Assembly (NCBI GenBank): GCA_964019425.1
Contig: OZ025867.1
Coordinates: forward strand, 62,001-126,000
Length of the DNA stretch: 64,000 bases
Reading direction: 5' to 3'
Source: Flectonema sp. DT1601
Taxonomy: Eukaryota > Euglenozoa > Diplonemea > Diplonemida > Diplonemidae
Positions 21,356-30,507 of the stretch are shown here, piece after piece. Made by a program: the position numbers and the translations under genes. The notes below the pieces were generated by a model. That model made no database searches. It saw nothing but the letters and a program-made list of their open reading frames with translations, and had not been told where the DNA came from. Positions within the stretch are counted from its first letter, which is position 1; every line of letters begins with the position of its first letter.

Positions 21356-21861
21356 CTCTCCTTTAGTTATATACAACATTATCAAAAAAATAAAATAAAG
21401 AAAAATTCTATCCCTTACAGAATCTAAACGCCCCGCCCCCAGAGTCTTTGTTTTTATATATTTTATTTTATTTTCTTTTAATTTTATTTATTCATTTATT
21501 TGTTTTCTTTTCTCTTTAGTTATCCTCATATCACTTCCTGACAACAATCGGACAAGGTGGAAAGCTGACAATAGGCATACTGTGTTCATTATGCCCCGTC
21601 AGCCGAAGCTATAATAAAACAATCCTAATAAGATTGGGTCTAATTACGTTGCTGTTGCCTCGTAGCTCTAGGGAGTTAACCCGATGCTCCCTAGTTTGCT
21701 GTATCAGCGATGCACAGTACGCAATGTATTGGACTTCCTTATCTATCTATCTATCTATCACTCAGTTGACCAGAGATGCTGTAATAGTGAAACGAGCAGA
21801 CGTCAAAGATAAAAAAATTTTTTTAAATAAAAAAAATAAATAAACATTGCTAGCCACCTGT
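21356..21861. other. Intergenic region
   Basis: AT-rich with short microsatellites (TATC repeats near 21741-21759). No gene seen. Confidence 0.4.
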
Positions 21862-22052
21862 CGAGCTCCGATAGATTTTTGTCTTAAAACGATAACAACC
21901 TCAACATAGAATGAAGCCTTGGAACTTACTGATGAAGGCCTAAAAAGGGACAAGTAGTATAAGATTAAGGCTCCTGAAACTACATATTCTATTACCCTTT
22001 TGATGTTGGGAAACTGCAAAAATGAATACTTTTCATTCACTCATCTCCATTA
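21862..22052 (+). repeat. Dispersed repeat family R3, copy 2
   Basis: About 110 bp (21927-22036) are nearly identical to copy 1 at 5330-5487. This copy has a longer segment between the GAGCTCCGAT block and the CTGATGA block. Confidence 0.7.
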
Positions 22053-22847
22053 CTGATAATAACAAACTAGTGAGTCATGTTATGATCATCGGTTAAAACA
22101 CACGTTAGAAACTGATTTTACGTAATGGTGGTTCAAAGAAAAGTTTTTTTTTCCTGTAATTTTTACCTCCCCGAAAAAAAAAGCAAACCAAAAAATGTTT
22201 ATTTGGTTGGCATAGTGATTTATTAATTTGATTATTTGTGATGACTGACTGAAGCCGTGCTAACTATTTCTCGCTCAATTAACGTGTCCCTCAACCCTTA
22301 ACAGAGTGAAGGTATCTTGGTAATTTTGCAACTTTTTTTTTCCTTCTTTTTTTTTAAGAACATCTTTGTAAAAAAAAACCGTAATTATGTTATTAAAGTA
22401 CAACCTGCTTGGCTTCGGGAGTGGAGTTTGTTAAAGCGATTCGTTGTTATAATTTATATATAAAAAGCCCTTCTTCTATTAACTAAAAAAAAATTGTTTT
22501 TTTTTTTTTTTTTTTTTTAAACATTGTCATAGTTTCACTCCCTCCCATGAATCTTCTCGTATTCAAGTTCCTTCCGATTATATTTGCGCTAAGCATAAAC
22601 TAAACTGGATCTAGGGTTCAGGAATTTTTTTTTTTTTTTTTTTGTTTTGTTTAGGATAGCTATTCCTCCTTTTCATAGTTGCATTATTGCTTGTTTGTTA
22701 GGTAACGTTACTCTCACTACCCAACCCATAACTCCGTATGGATTTTTTCTTCTACATTTATATATGTATTTTTTTTTTTTTTTGCGATGTTGTTTTGGGG
22801 TTTTACTTTTTTTTAAATTATATATTTTTTGTCTAATCCTTCTGCCT
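22053..22847. other. Gene-free stretch
   Basis: AT-rich, with several long T-runs (for example about 22496-22518 and 22625-22643). No gene or RNA was supported. Confidence 0.4.
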
Positions 22848-22905
22848 GTGAGAATCTTAAGGTTGTAGTACCAATGACCGGCATCCTGTGGGCTTTTCCC
22901 TCAGG
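22848..22905 (+). repeat. R1-related repeat piece joined to 28S fragment
   Basis: GCCTGTGAGAATCTTAAGGT, then GTACCAATGACCGG and TGTGGGCTTTTCCC parallel the R1-type pieces at 23676-23737 and 26887-26948. It runs straight into 28S rRNA sequence at a shared CCCTCAGG-like junction. Confidence 0.5.
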
Positions 22906-23145
22906 ATAGCTGGAACCATAAAAGGAGTTACGCCAGGTAAAGCGAATGATTGGAGGCATTGGGGATATCGTTTCCTCGACCTATTCTCAAACTTTAAATG
23001 GGCGTGAACGCGGGGTTGCTCAATTGAACCCCGACGAAGAATCCTGGTTCCAAGTGGGCCACTTCTGGTAAGCAGGACTGGCGACGCGGGATGAACCGAG
23101 AGCTGATTTAAGTGGTCGCTCATCAGATCCCACAAAGGGTGTCAT
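22898..23145 (+). rRNA. 28S rRNA fragment, dispersed and partial
   Basis: Universal large-subunit rRNA landmarks appear in order: CCCTCAGGATAGC, GGTAAAGCGAATGATTGGAG, CCTATTCTCAAACTTTAAAT, TTGAACCCCGACGAAGAATC, AGTGGGCCACTTCTGGTAAG, ACTGGCGACGCGGGATGAAC and CGCTCATCAGATCCCACAAA. This covers roughly 250 nt of the central 28S rRNA on the sense strand. No other rRNA lies next to it, so it is an isolated copied fragment, not part of an rDNA unit. The conserved blocks are still nearly intact, which suggests a recent insertion, or constraint. Confidence 0.9.
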
Positions 23146-23594
23146 TCAGAAGATTTAGTAATAAATAAATAAAAAAAATATTTTCTCTACTTCGATTCGT
23201 TAAGGCAGATTTTGACTTCTTGCGCTCTTCTTTGTTTGCCTGGTCTTTTCCTGTTTGTTTTCTCTCTATTTTTTAACATTAGTACTAACTGTTAAACAAA
23301 GGCAAACGCGGGAATGGTCCGAAAAAAAGAAGATTTTTTTTTTAAATTTAAAGTGATACTCATTAGTACAATCTATGAACACTTATCTGTTGTCCTACGA
23401 ATCTGTTATTGTTATTTTTAACCCACAAAGAAACAAATAAATAATTTTTTTTTTCTCTCTCTGCTCTACAAGTGAGTGAAAAGTCTATAATTTATCTTTC
23501 TTTTTTTTATTTTTCCCCTCTCTTATGATGAGAGACTAAGGGTAAGAAGTGTATTAAATTATTATTATGTTTGTACGATTCAATTCAGTTGTTT
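23146..23594. other. Gene-free stretch
   Basis: AT-rich sequence between the 28S fragment and the next repeat. I see nothing further in it. Confidence 0.4.
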
Positions 23595-23737
23595 GGCGAA
23601 AAATTGGCATTATCAGCCATCACTTACACTGCCTGCCTCGTGTGGTGTGGTGTGTCTTGGTAGTTAATTACTACTCGCCTGTTAGAGTATTACGGTTGTG
23701 GTACCGAATTACTGGTACCCGTGGGCTTCCCCAGGGG
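23595..23737 (+). repeat. Dispersed repeat family R1, copy
   Basis: GGCGAAAAATTGGCATTATC followed by AGCC and CACTGCCTGCCT matches the 5' part of the copy at 57531-57743. Its second half (ACGGTTGTGGTACCGAATTA, GTGGGCTTCCCCAGG) matches the pieces at 22848-22905 and 26887-26948. Confidence 0.6.
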
Positions 23738-24570
23738 TGTTGACTTCCCTGACTTCAAAAACAATTCAGATTGGCCTTATATTCGCTGAACGCCGTTGCG
23801 AGGGTACTTTGCGCTACTTCTCCGCTTTCTTTTTCCCCCCACATTTTCCTCAAAAAAGGCAGGGTCGATGCGCCGCAAAGTGCACATCTCCCGTCCAAGT
23901 TCCTCCCTCAATACCTCCAGCCGGGTGGTGTTCTCTTTCTCGATGTTCTGAGATCAGCACCTTTGCTTTGATTTGTTATCGATTACTGTGAGAATAATAA
24001 ATTAAGTTCCTATTCACGAACGTTAATGCCGGAGGCGAAGTACCTGAAACCTAAAAAAAAAAAAAAAAACCAAATTTCCTAGATGGAAACTACGCTATTT
24101 TTTCTTCCTTTTTTTTTTTCCCCCATTGTTCAACGGGAAAAAAAAAAAAAAAAAAAAATTGGCGGCACGCTTTCACAGTACCTGTTAATCAGCAAAATAA
24201 CAAGTATTGCGGACCTAGGAAAGCAAATCCACCAGACACCCTACTGCACAAAAGAGTGCAGCTTTCCAGGGTAATTGTCCCTGTCCCCGCTTGATGCATT
24301 TCAAGGGACAATCACTCCTTCAAAAAGAGACGACTACGTCATCCGGGGCCGGTGGACATGGTCGACAGGATCGTCACTGTGTTGCCACTTCGGTTCTCTG
24401 CATTCAGGTTGCGGAATGTTCACGCATTCCCCCAACACAAGTGCTCCCATGACGGCTTTGAGGCGAGCAATTACACCTTGCCTTAGGACCGACTGACTCG
24501 TGTTGGTTGCGAAATGAGATGACACCAGTCTAAAATCTTTTGGGAGAAAACCAACCAAACTGACAACAAC
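23738..24570. other. GC-richer island with short coding-like frames
   Basis: This stretch is clearly richer in G+C than its AT-rich surroundings. On the minus strand, 23777-23950 reads as a protein-like frame (QNIEKENTTRLEVLREELG, then MCTLRRIDPAFFEE). On the plus strand, 24283-24487 reads ...VDMVDRIVTVLPLRFS... and ...HKCSHDGFEASNYTLP before a stop. I cannot assign either to a family. They may be decayed pieces of a mobile element or an old gene. Confidence 0.35.
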
Positions 24571-24785
24571 AACGGGACCTTAGAACTCTGGAGTGACTTT
24601 ATGTTAGTGTTGTTTTACGATAACGTAATTCTTGCGAAAATTCAAAAAAAAAAAAATAAAAATAAAAATATATGAGACTTATCAATGAGAAGGTGATAAA
24701 TTCCTTTTTTCCCCCTTATGTCTGTTCTTCATTATTTTATTTTCTTTTTTTAAAAAAATGAATTCATATGTCTACTCACGTGGGT
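24571..24785. other. Spacer between repeats
   Basis: AT-rich with an A-run near 24644. No feature was supported. Confidence 0.3.
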
Positions 24786-24930
24786 GGTGGGTTTAGGTAG
24801 TCATTTGTTCCAGGTTATTCTACGTCTCTTATCGTCTGTGAGAGTCTCACAGTTGCTGGTAGCGATATAACTGTTACCCCTGTTGAGCTTTTCCTGGCTA
24901 TTGGCTTCCTAGGCTTCGTAAATAAATATA
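24786..24930 (+). repeat. Dispersed repeat family R1, copy
   Basis: About 60 bp (GGTGGGTTTAGGTAGTCATT onward to GTCTGTGAGAGTCTCA) are identical to 57583-57645. The tail CCTGTTGAGCTTTTCCTGGC then TTCCTAGGCTTCGTAAATAA is shared with several copies. It looks like a short retroposon (SINE-like). No poly(A) or clear internal Pol III promoter was identified. Confidence 0.65.
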
Positions 24931-25559
24931 TTGGAAGTCATTTGGGTTTCCGATTAAATTAAGATTTGCGTTGGTATAATTCAACGCTTGATTCTCTACC
25001 TTTTCACGGTACAGTCCACAACCAAATCAACCAAATAATTTTCAATGTCTTGTTTTCTTCAAAGCATTAACTTTTATCAAATACAGTACTTGCTGTCCTT
25101 GTCTTTAAAACACTATTTTCTCTTTCCTAACTTCAATACCCTTTTAGAGGCTTCGTTACTTTTCTTCGTTTAAAAAAATAAAACATTCTTTTTATATCCT
25201 AAATATTAAAGCGGTTAGACGTATTCTTTTTTTTTCCATCCATTTGTAAATGGGAATTTAACCTTATTGCTGTTTTGGTTTCTACATCGTGAAACTATTG
25301 CCCCTCCTTGGAAAAAAAAGGCAACCCAATAGGCTCAGTGAGTAACTCGCACACGGTGCAAAGGGTTCCCATAAAAATACATGTCGTAATAATAGGCCTT
25401 CCTTTCTTAGGAATGTCTTTTTTTGTTTTTTTTTCCATGTTGCAGATGTTATATGATGAAAAAAAAGAATAGCGTAAAGAGCTTAGTGTTTTTTCTTCTT
25501 TAAAAATAATAAAATGAATCTTACGTTAAGAACTACTTTTTTTTGAGAATAAAGTCCCG
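24931..25559. other. Gene-free stretch
   Basis: AT-rich, with no gene, RNA or recognisable repeat beyond simple sequence. Confidence 0.4.
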
Positions 25560-25610
25560 TAGAACTTCCTTATGAAGGACAAAAAGGGACGAGTAGCATA
25601 CGGAGCAGCA
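25560..25610 (+). repeat. Dispersed repeat family R3, fragment
   Basis: TAGAACTTCCTTATGAAGGA followed by AAAAAGGGACGAGTAGCATA is a diverged match to the CTGATGA block of the other R3 copies, with CTTATGA in place of CTGATGA. Confidence 0.5.
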
Positions 25611-25737
25611 CAACAACTCGTTTAATATTTTCAGTATGTTATAAACCAACTGAGGAGCACTCGCGCTCGTTATAATACAAACACGAGGTAGAGGAGGTAG
25701 AACTCAGCTATTCGAAAATAAAATATATGCCCGCCTT

Positions 25738-25880
25738 GTCGAGCTCTGATGGACATCAGACTTTGATAAGCCAAAAAAAAAAAAAAAAAAAAACTGGAAT
25801 GAAGTCCTACGAGGGGACATACATGCAGTGTTTTATGGAACAGCAGGATGATGTGTTTTTTATATGACTTTTTTTTATTT
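25738..25880 (+). repeat. Dispersed repeat family R3, diverged copy
   Basis: GTCGAGCTCTGATGG matches the 5' block of copies 1 and 2. GTGTTTTATGGAACAGCAGG matches the 3' part of the copy at 56506-56640. An A-run lies inside it. Confidence 0.55.
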
Positions 25881-26199
25881 TTATGTATTTGATTACTACT
25901 TAACAATAAACTCAATTTTCTACCTACGATTTTTTAATTTTTTTTTTTTTTTTTTGTTTGACTGATAATCGTTAATACAAACTAACGCTGTCTTTTATTT
26001 CTCCCAATTGGGATTTATCGTTGAAGCAAACTTAGCAAGTCATTGAGGCACGTTCACACCATTCAAGCATTCACCAGATGCGCACAGAGATTTCAGTCTC
26101 TAGCGTAACGATGTTGATATTTTTATATTAGGATTTTTTATTTCAGGATTATTTCTTTTGTTTTGTTTTTTGTTTTGTATCCACTCTTTTTATATAGAA

Positions 26200-26520
26200 G
26201 GAAGTTCACGATTCCCTTTTCTCTGTTTTTTTTTTGCCCTCCGTTATTTTTTTTTCCTTCTCCCTTTGTTTCCTTTTTTTCTCTAATTTGCGTCTCTGAA
26301 AACTAAATAAAACCAACTTACTTTTCGGTCTCAGCGACTGCGAAAAAGTAAAAAAAACGTTTTGTGTGTGTTCGTAAAGGGGACTTCTGATTTCTGACCA
26401 GCAGCGCCATTCCCTATGCAAGTGATTCTTTTACCCCATTTACCCCCTCTGGAGTTACCGAAAAAAGATAAAAGGCTCAATTTTTTTTTATCAGTCAAAA
26501 TTATTTTTTGCGACCAAAAA
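26200..26520 (+). repeat. Short derivative of the fossil retroelement
   Basis: AAGTTCACGATTCC...CTCTGTTTT, GGTCTCAGCGACTGCGAAAA and GTGTTCGTAAAG...CAGCGCCATTCCC...AGGCTCAA match the two ends of the element at 3530-4640, joined without its coding middle. A block TCAGTCAAAATTATTTTTTG follows and is shared with 55367-55394. Confidence 0.6.
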
Positions 26521-27265
26521 AACACCGTTTTCTCACTGCCTGAGCAAGGTTACACAATATGTTACTTTTGCTCGATTTTTTTAATTTTTTTGGAATCGGG
26601 GAGCGATCTGTCAAATTAGGCATAGGGACTTTTTTAACATAGTTGGTGCTGCTAAAAGGAGATAAACGTCCTTGGTAGTGCTAAATGGTAAATATTAATC
26701 CCAGACCTGGAATAGAAGTATTAATTTTTGACTGATATAACATATTTATTTTATTATTGTGTTCTTTCCTATTAGATGGTAAATTGTCAGGTCTAAATGT
26801 GGATCATTTTGTGAATTTAACCCTTACTTTACTTAACCAATACTTTTTTTTTTTTTTTTTTTTTTTTTCTTGTTGATGTACATTATGTAGACTCTCACGG
26901 TTGTACGGTACTGAATTACCACTATTATCCGTGGGCTTTCTCCAGAGGTTTTTTTTTTTTTTTTTTTTTCAAAAAAAAAAAAAAAAAAAAAAAAAAACTA
27001 TTCGTAGTCTTAGTGTTTTGCGAATCTTTTAGTGTTATGCCCTAAACCCGTATTCTAATTACACTTTACGTGGTAAGTATTTCCGTCGTCTTTTTGTGTC
27101 ATGTGATAGCTGTCCTCTCTCGCGGTGGTCACTTTTGATATCTGCTTAAGTTTCGGTCAGCTTTTTTTTTTGATTTTTTTTTTTTTTTTTTTTGAGTTTT
27201 TTCCTATTCTTGTGTGATGGGAAGTGATACCAAAACCTCTGTGGTTAAATCAATTTTTTTTTTTT
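26521..27265. other. Gene-free stretch with R1 piece
   Basis: It contains an R1-type piece at 26887-26948 (GACTCTCACGGTTGTACGGT, then CCGTGGGCTTTCTCCAGAGG), immediately followed by a T-run and a long A-run (about 26949-26997) that could form a large hairpin. Confidence 0.45.
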
Positions 27266-27423
27266 GCATTTAACAAGTATTGTAAGAACGAAAAAGAATG
27301 TTGGCAGCACACGTAAACCTCCTTTAGCTTTATCAGTTTAAGTCGGTTCACGGTTTCGTGCACAAACAAGAAATCACAGTGTTATATCATTATTTTCTGT
27401 ATAGTTGAAGTTAAAGCCAATTC
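27266..27423 (+). repeat. 158-bp dispersed repeat, copy 1
   Basis: It is essentially identical (one difference noticed) to 43715-43872 and sits in a T-tract in both places. Inside are TGGCAGCACACG and, about 42 nt on, GGTTCACGGTTTC, loosely like Pol III A and B boxes. The unit ends at a T-run, which could act as a Pol III terminator. Short imperfect terminal repeats (GCATTTAAC/GTTAAAGCC) are also present. It is either a SINE or a small MITE. Confidence 0.75.
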
Positions 27424-28187
27424 TTTTTTATTTTTTTTTTTTTCATTATTCATGCGTCTCATTAATGCTTACTCTCGGCGGTATATATATACTCTCGGCT
27501 AATAATGCTCTCATTATTTCATTATTGATTATTCATTATATCGACGGGAATTTCTTCAGTCGGAAGCTTTGAAGTGGACTTGTTATTATAGACAGGTGAA
27601 TCTGTTTTGGTTCTTAATTAAATGGTTAGAGGTGCGAAAAGTGTATTCCAGAATCCCTTTTCTCATTCCCTTCTTTTATAGAGCAATTTACGATTATGTT
27701 TATTTTTATTTTCTTCATGTCTGAATCTTTCCTTTCATTGGAATACTAGTAACGGTGACAAAAAATCTCAAAAATTCTGAGTGTGGGAATCCACACTCCG
27801 TTTTTTTTTGCTTTTTTTTTTCTTTTTTTGTTTTCGTTCCTAATATTTCCAAATTAATAACGATTTCTCTTAACTAACTAACAAAAAAAAAAAAAAAAAA
27901 AAAATCCTGAATGTGATAAGGCTTGCAACGTTTTCTGGGTGTTGTTTTAACTTGGCCGAGCCATAAAAATCATCCGTTCAAAATCCCATTTACGTTGTTA
28001 TCCTTTTTATAAACCCCAATAGTTACTGTTTTTTATAAAGAATGTTAAAAAGTTATTTATTTTTTTATTATTCTTTCTCATCAGTGGTAACAAAAAGCTC
28101 TGCAGAAACTAACAAAATTCGATGTCAGCACTGCGAGTGTTTGTTTGCTAATTTTTTTTTTCAACCCCCCTCGTCAGAACCCACCGA
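27424..28187. other. Intergenic region
   Basis: AT-rich with no gene seen. A T-run followed by CAACCCCCCTCGTCAG (ending 28177) is one of the clearest trans-splice acceptors in the window, 10 nt before the next ATG. Confidence 0.45.
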
Positions 28188-28622
28188 ATGACATTTGCGT
28201 TCTGGTTATTTATTTCATTGACAGCGATATGTTATTCTTCGGATGAGGAGATTGATAATTATTTAATCGGAACAGAAGATGTAGAATCTCCAAAGTGTGA
28301 AAGCTGTCGTGGTATCGTAGCCGCATTTTGGATAGCACGAAAAACAATTGACAATGAGAGAGAATTATTACTTCGAACTGCAACGGTTGCGTTCTTAGAG
28401 ATTAAATTCGATGATGAAAGCAGCTCTTGGATTCCACGTCACCAAGATAATAGAGACCCAGACCCCTTTATGACTCACTATTATAATAAATATGTTCTTG
28501 CCAGTGGTATCACCCGACTGATATTTGATAAAGTACAGTCTGGAACAGAACAGCAACTCTTTGGATTATTATGTGAAGACCACCTCAAACACTGTCCAGA
28601 ACCTGAAGAACACATGTCTTAA
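28188..28622 (+). CDS. Secreted saposin-like or canopy-like small protein
   Basis: The product is 144 aa with a signal peptide (MTFAFWLFISLTAICYSS). The mature part has a CESC pair near residue 40 and CEDHLKHC near the C-terminus, bracketing a mostly helical middle. This two-ended cysteine layout recalls saposin-B and canopy (FGF-signalling regulator) proteins, which have helical bundles tied by disulfides, but four cysteines are fewer than the six usual in saposins. There is no KDEL-type signal at the end (EEHMS). A lumenal or secreted protein is inferred, with function unknown. The next gene starts 166 nt downstream. Confidence 0.7.
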   Translation: MTFAFWLFISLTAICYSSDEEIDNYLIGTEDVESPKCESCRGIVAAFWIARKTIDNERELLLRTATVAFLEIKFDDESSSWIPRHQDNRDPDPFMTHYYNKYVLASGITRLIFDKVQSGTEQQLFGLLCEDHLKHCPEPEEHMS

Positions 28623-28787
28623 GTGTCTTACAGGTTGTGTTTGTATTGTCATTATCTTATTCACTGATGTTGTGTTGGAATTATGTTTTGTTTTAAACAG
28701 CTTTCGACAATTGGGGTTGTGTTTGATATATTATTTAATTTTGTTTTTTGTCTCAAGTGTTTTTTTTTGATTATTAAATCTTAAATT

Positions 28788-29504
28788 ATGTCGAAGTGTG
28801 TTGGATGCAACTTTCAGATTACTGGAATCACTCGATCCCATTGCTGCATGGCGTGTGGTATTAAGGCTGGGAGTCACGGAATGTTTTGTAAGCGAGTTCA
28901 GTATGTCCCACCTCCAGTTAAATGTGTTGGATGCAACTTCTTAGTAGGACCAGCTGGTGGACCAACTCACTGCTGTGCAGCATGTCAGAGGGGAGGAAGT
29001 CATGGACCAAGATGTCAAAAGACTCCATTTCTTACTGGAGTATGGACTGATGGATCTGTTCCAACGCCATCATCAATTACTCAATGTGGTAATCAGATTA
29101 CTGTTACTAACACAACTCAACCTTGGTCACCATCTATTGGAACTGTTCACCCAGGAGGAAAAGTTGATTTCCAAAGTGGTGGATTGACTTCACTTGTAGG
29201 AGCCGTAAATGAGATCACCAGAGAAATCCAATTTACGAATGGTGTAAAATGGTCTACTGTCCCACCACTACATGGGGCATGGTCTGCTGATCAGGGAGCC
29301 ACCAGCTTAACTCAAATCACTCAGGTAGGTCAGAATATTACTGTGACTAACCCGGGACAGCCTTGGTCACCAAGTACTGGTATTCATCACGCAAACAACG
29401 CTGTTACATTCTCAACTGGTGGACTTGTTGGACTAACCGGAACTTTTAACGGTGCGGGTGTTATTGCTTTCAGCAATGGCTGTAGCTGGACTAAAACAGC
29501 TTAG
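28788..29504 (+). CDS. Duplicated zinc-module plus beta-repeat protein
   Basis: The product is 238 aa with two internal duplications. Residues 1-80 hold two copies of a module CVGCNFx...HCCxAC...G.HG..C (KCVGCNFQITG, then KCVGCNFLVGP), likely metal-binding or disulfide knots. Residues 85-238 hold two copies of a roughly 75-residue beta unit: G.W.......ITQ.G.QITVTN...PWSPS.G..H, then FTNGVKW or FSNGCSW. The beta unit resembles small lipocalin- or avidin-like strand repeats seen in many microbial proteins, but I cannot name the family. There is no signal peptide or membrane segment. The likely acceptor is TCTCAAG ending 28757. Confidence 0.75.
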   Translation: MSKCVGCNFQITGITRSHCCMACGIKAGSHGMFCKRVQYVPPPVKCVGCNFLVGPAGGPTHCCAACQRGGSHGPRCQKTPFLTGVWTDGSVPTPSSITQCGNQITVTNTTQPWSPSIGTVHPGGKVDFQSGGLTSLVGAVNEITREIQFTNGVKWSTVPPLHGAWSADQGATSLTQITQVGQNITVTNPGQPWSPSTGIHHANNAVTFSTGGLVGLTGTFNGAGVIAFSNGCSWTKTA

Positions 29505-30507
29505 GGATGTTTTTGATTCGTTTTTCTTTTTTTTAATTTTGAAATTATTTGACCAATGTGAACTTATGTGTGTTATTGTTTTCCGTGAGTGACGGCCATA
29601 CTTTTTCAGTTCGCAAGAATTAGTGAACAGCTTAAGATGTCTTTCGGTTATGATGTGAAGGAGAGATGGGTGTTTGCAGCACCTGATTTGAATTAGCTAC
29701 CCAATCACCAGTCCTCCTTTGAATCATTTTCTGTTAACATCTTCAACTGAACGCTGACTTGTCGAACTGTCATTTTAATGGCAGCAGCCTACCTTCAGAT
29801 TAATCCTGTCAGCTGAAAAGATTTTCTTTTTTTTAGAAAATAAATTTCACAACCAACTTTTTCCTGACAACAACCCACGACAGTTGTTTAAAGAAAACAG
29901 TTTATTGTTTGTCTATTTTCCAAAAGAAGACAACCGCAGCAAAGGGGAAGTTTTTTAGGTTAGCAAGCGTTTAATTATTCTGAAAAAGCAAACAGCAATT
30001 AAAGAGACGGGATAGGCGATGATTACTTCATTTGTTTAACAATTACTTTTTATTATCTGTGGTGCAAAACATACAACGTTTATGCGTGTTGGATGTCTTT
30101 TTATTCATCCGATTCCACTGGTATTTTCTGTTTTTTTTTTTTTGTCCTTCTTGAATAGTATCGTATATGATTCGCTCCTGCCCAAAAAAAAGAAACTGTC
30201 GCTGTATGTCGAGACAACGATCAGAGTCAGTAGAAAGATTACTAAGTTACGGTGTATTCTTTAGTGACGAAGAAAGTAGTTTCCATTTTATTTTCCCAAA
30301 AAAAAAAAAAAAAAAAAAAAAAAAAACGAATTATTGAGTTGTCCCTGGGGCAATTGATATCATGTTTTTTTTTTTAATTTCTCTCTCGACTTCTTTTATT
30401 GCTGTGCAGCTGGTTGTTTGCTGCTATGGAAAAGTAAAAAAAAACAGTTTCTTCAAATTATAGTAATTATTTTCAACCCTCTCAGTGAACACCGTCTCAC
30501 GTACAAA
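29505..30507. other. Intergenic region
   Basis: AT-rich with an A-run at about 30298-30326. No gene seen. CCCTCTCAG ending at 30485 is the likely acceptor, 22 nt before the next ATG; an alternative lies at TGCTGTGCAG ending 30410. Confidence 0.45.
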
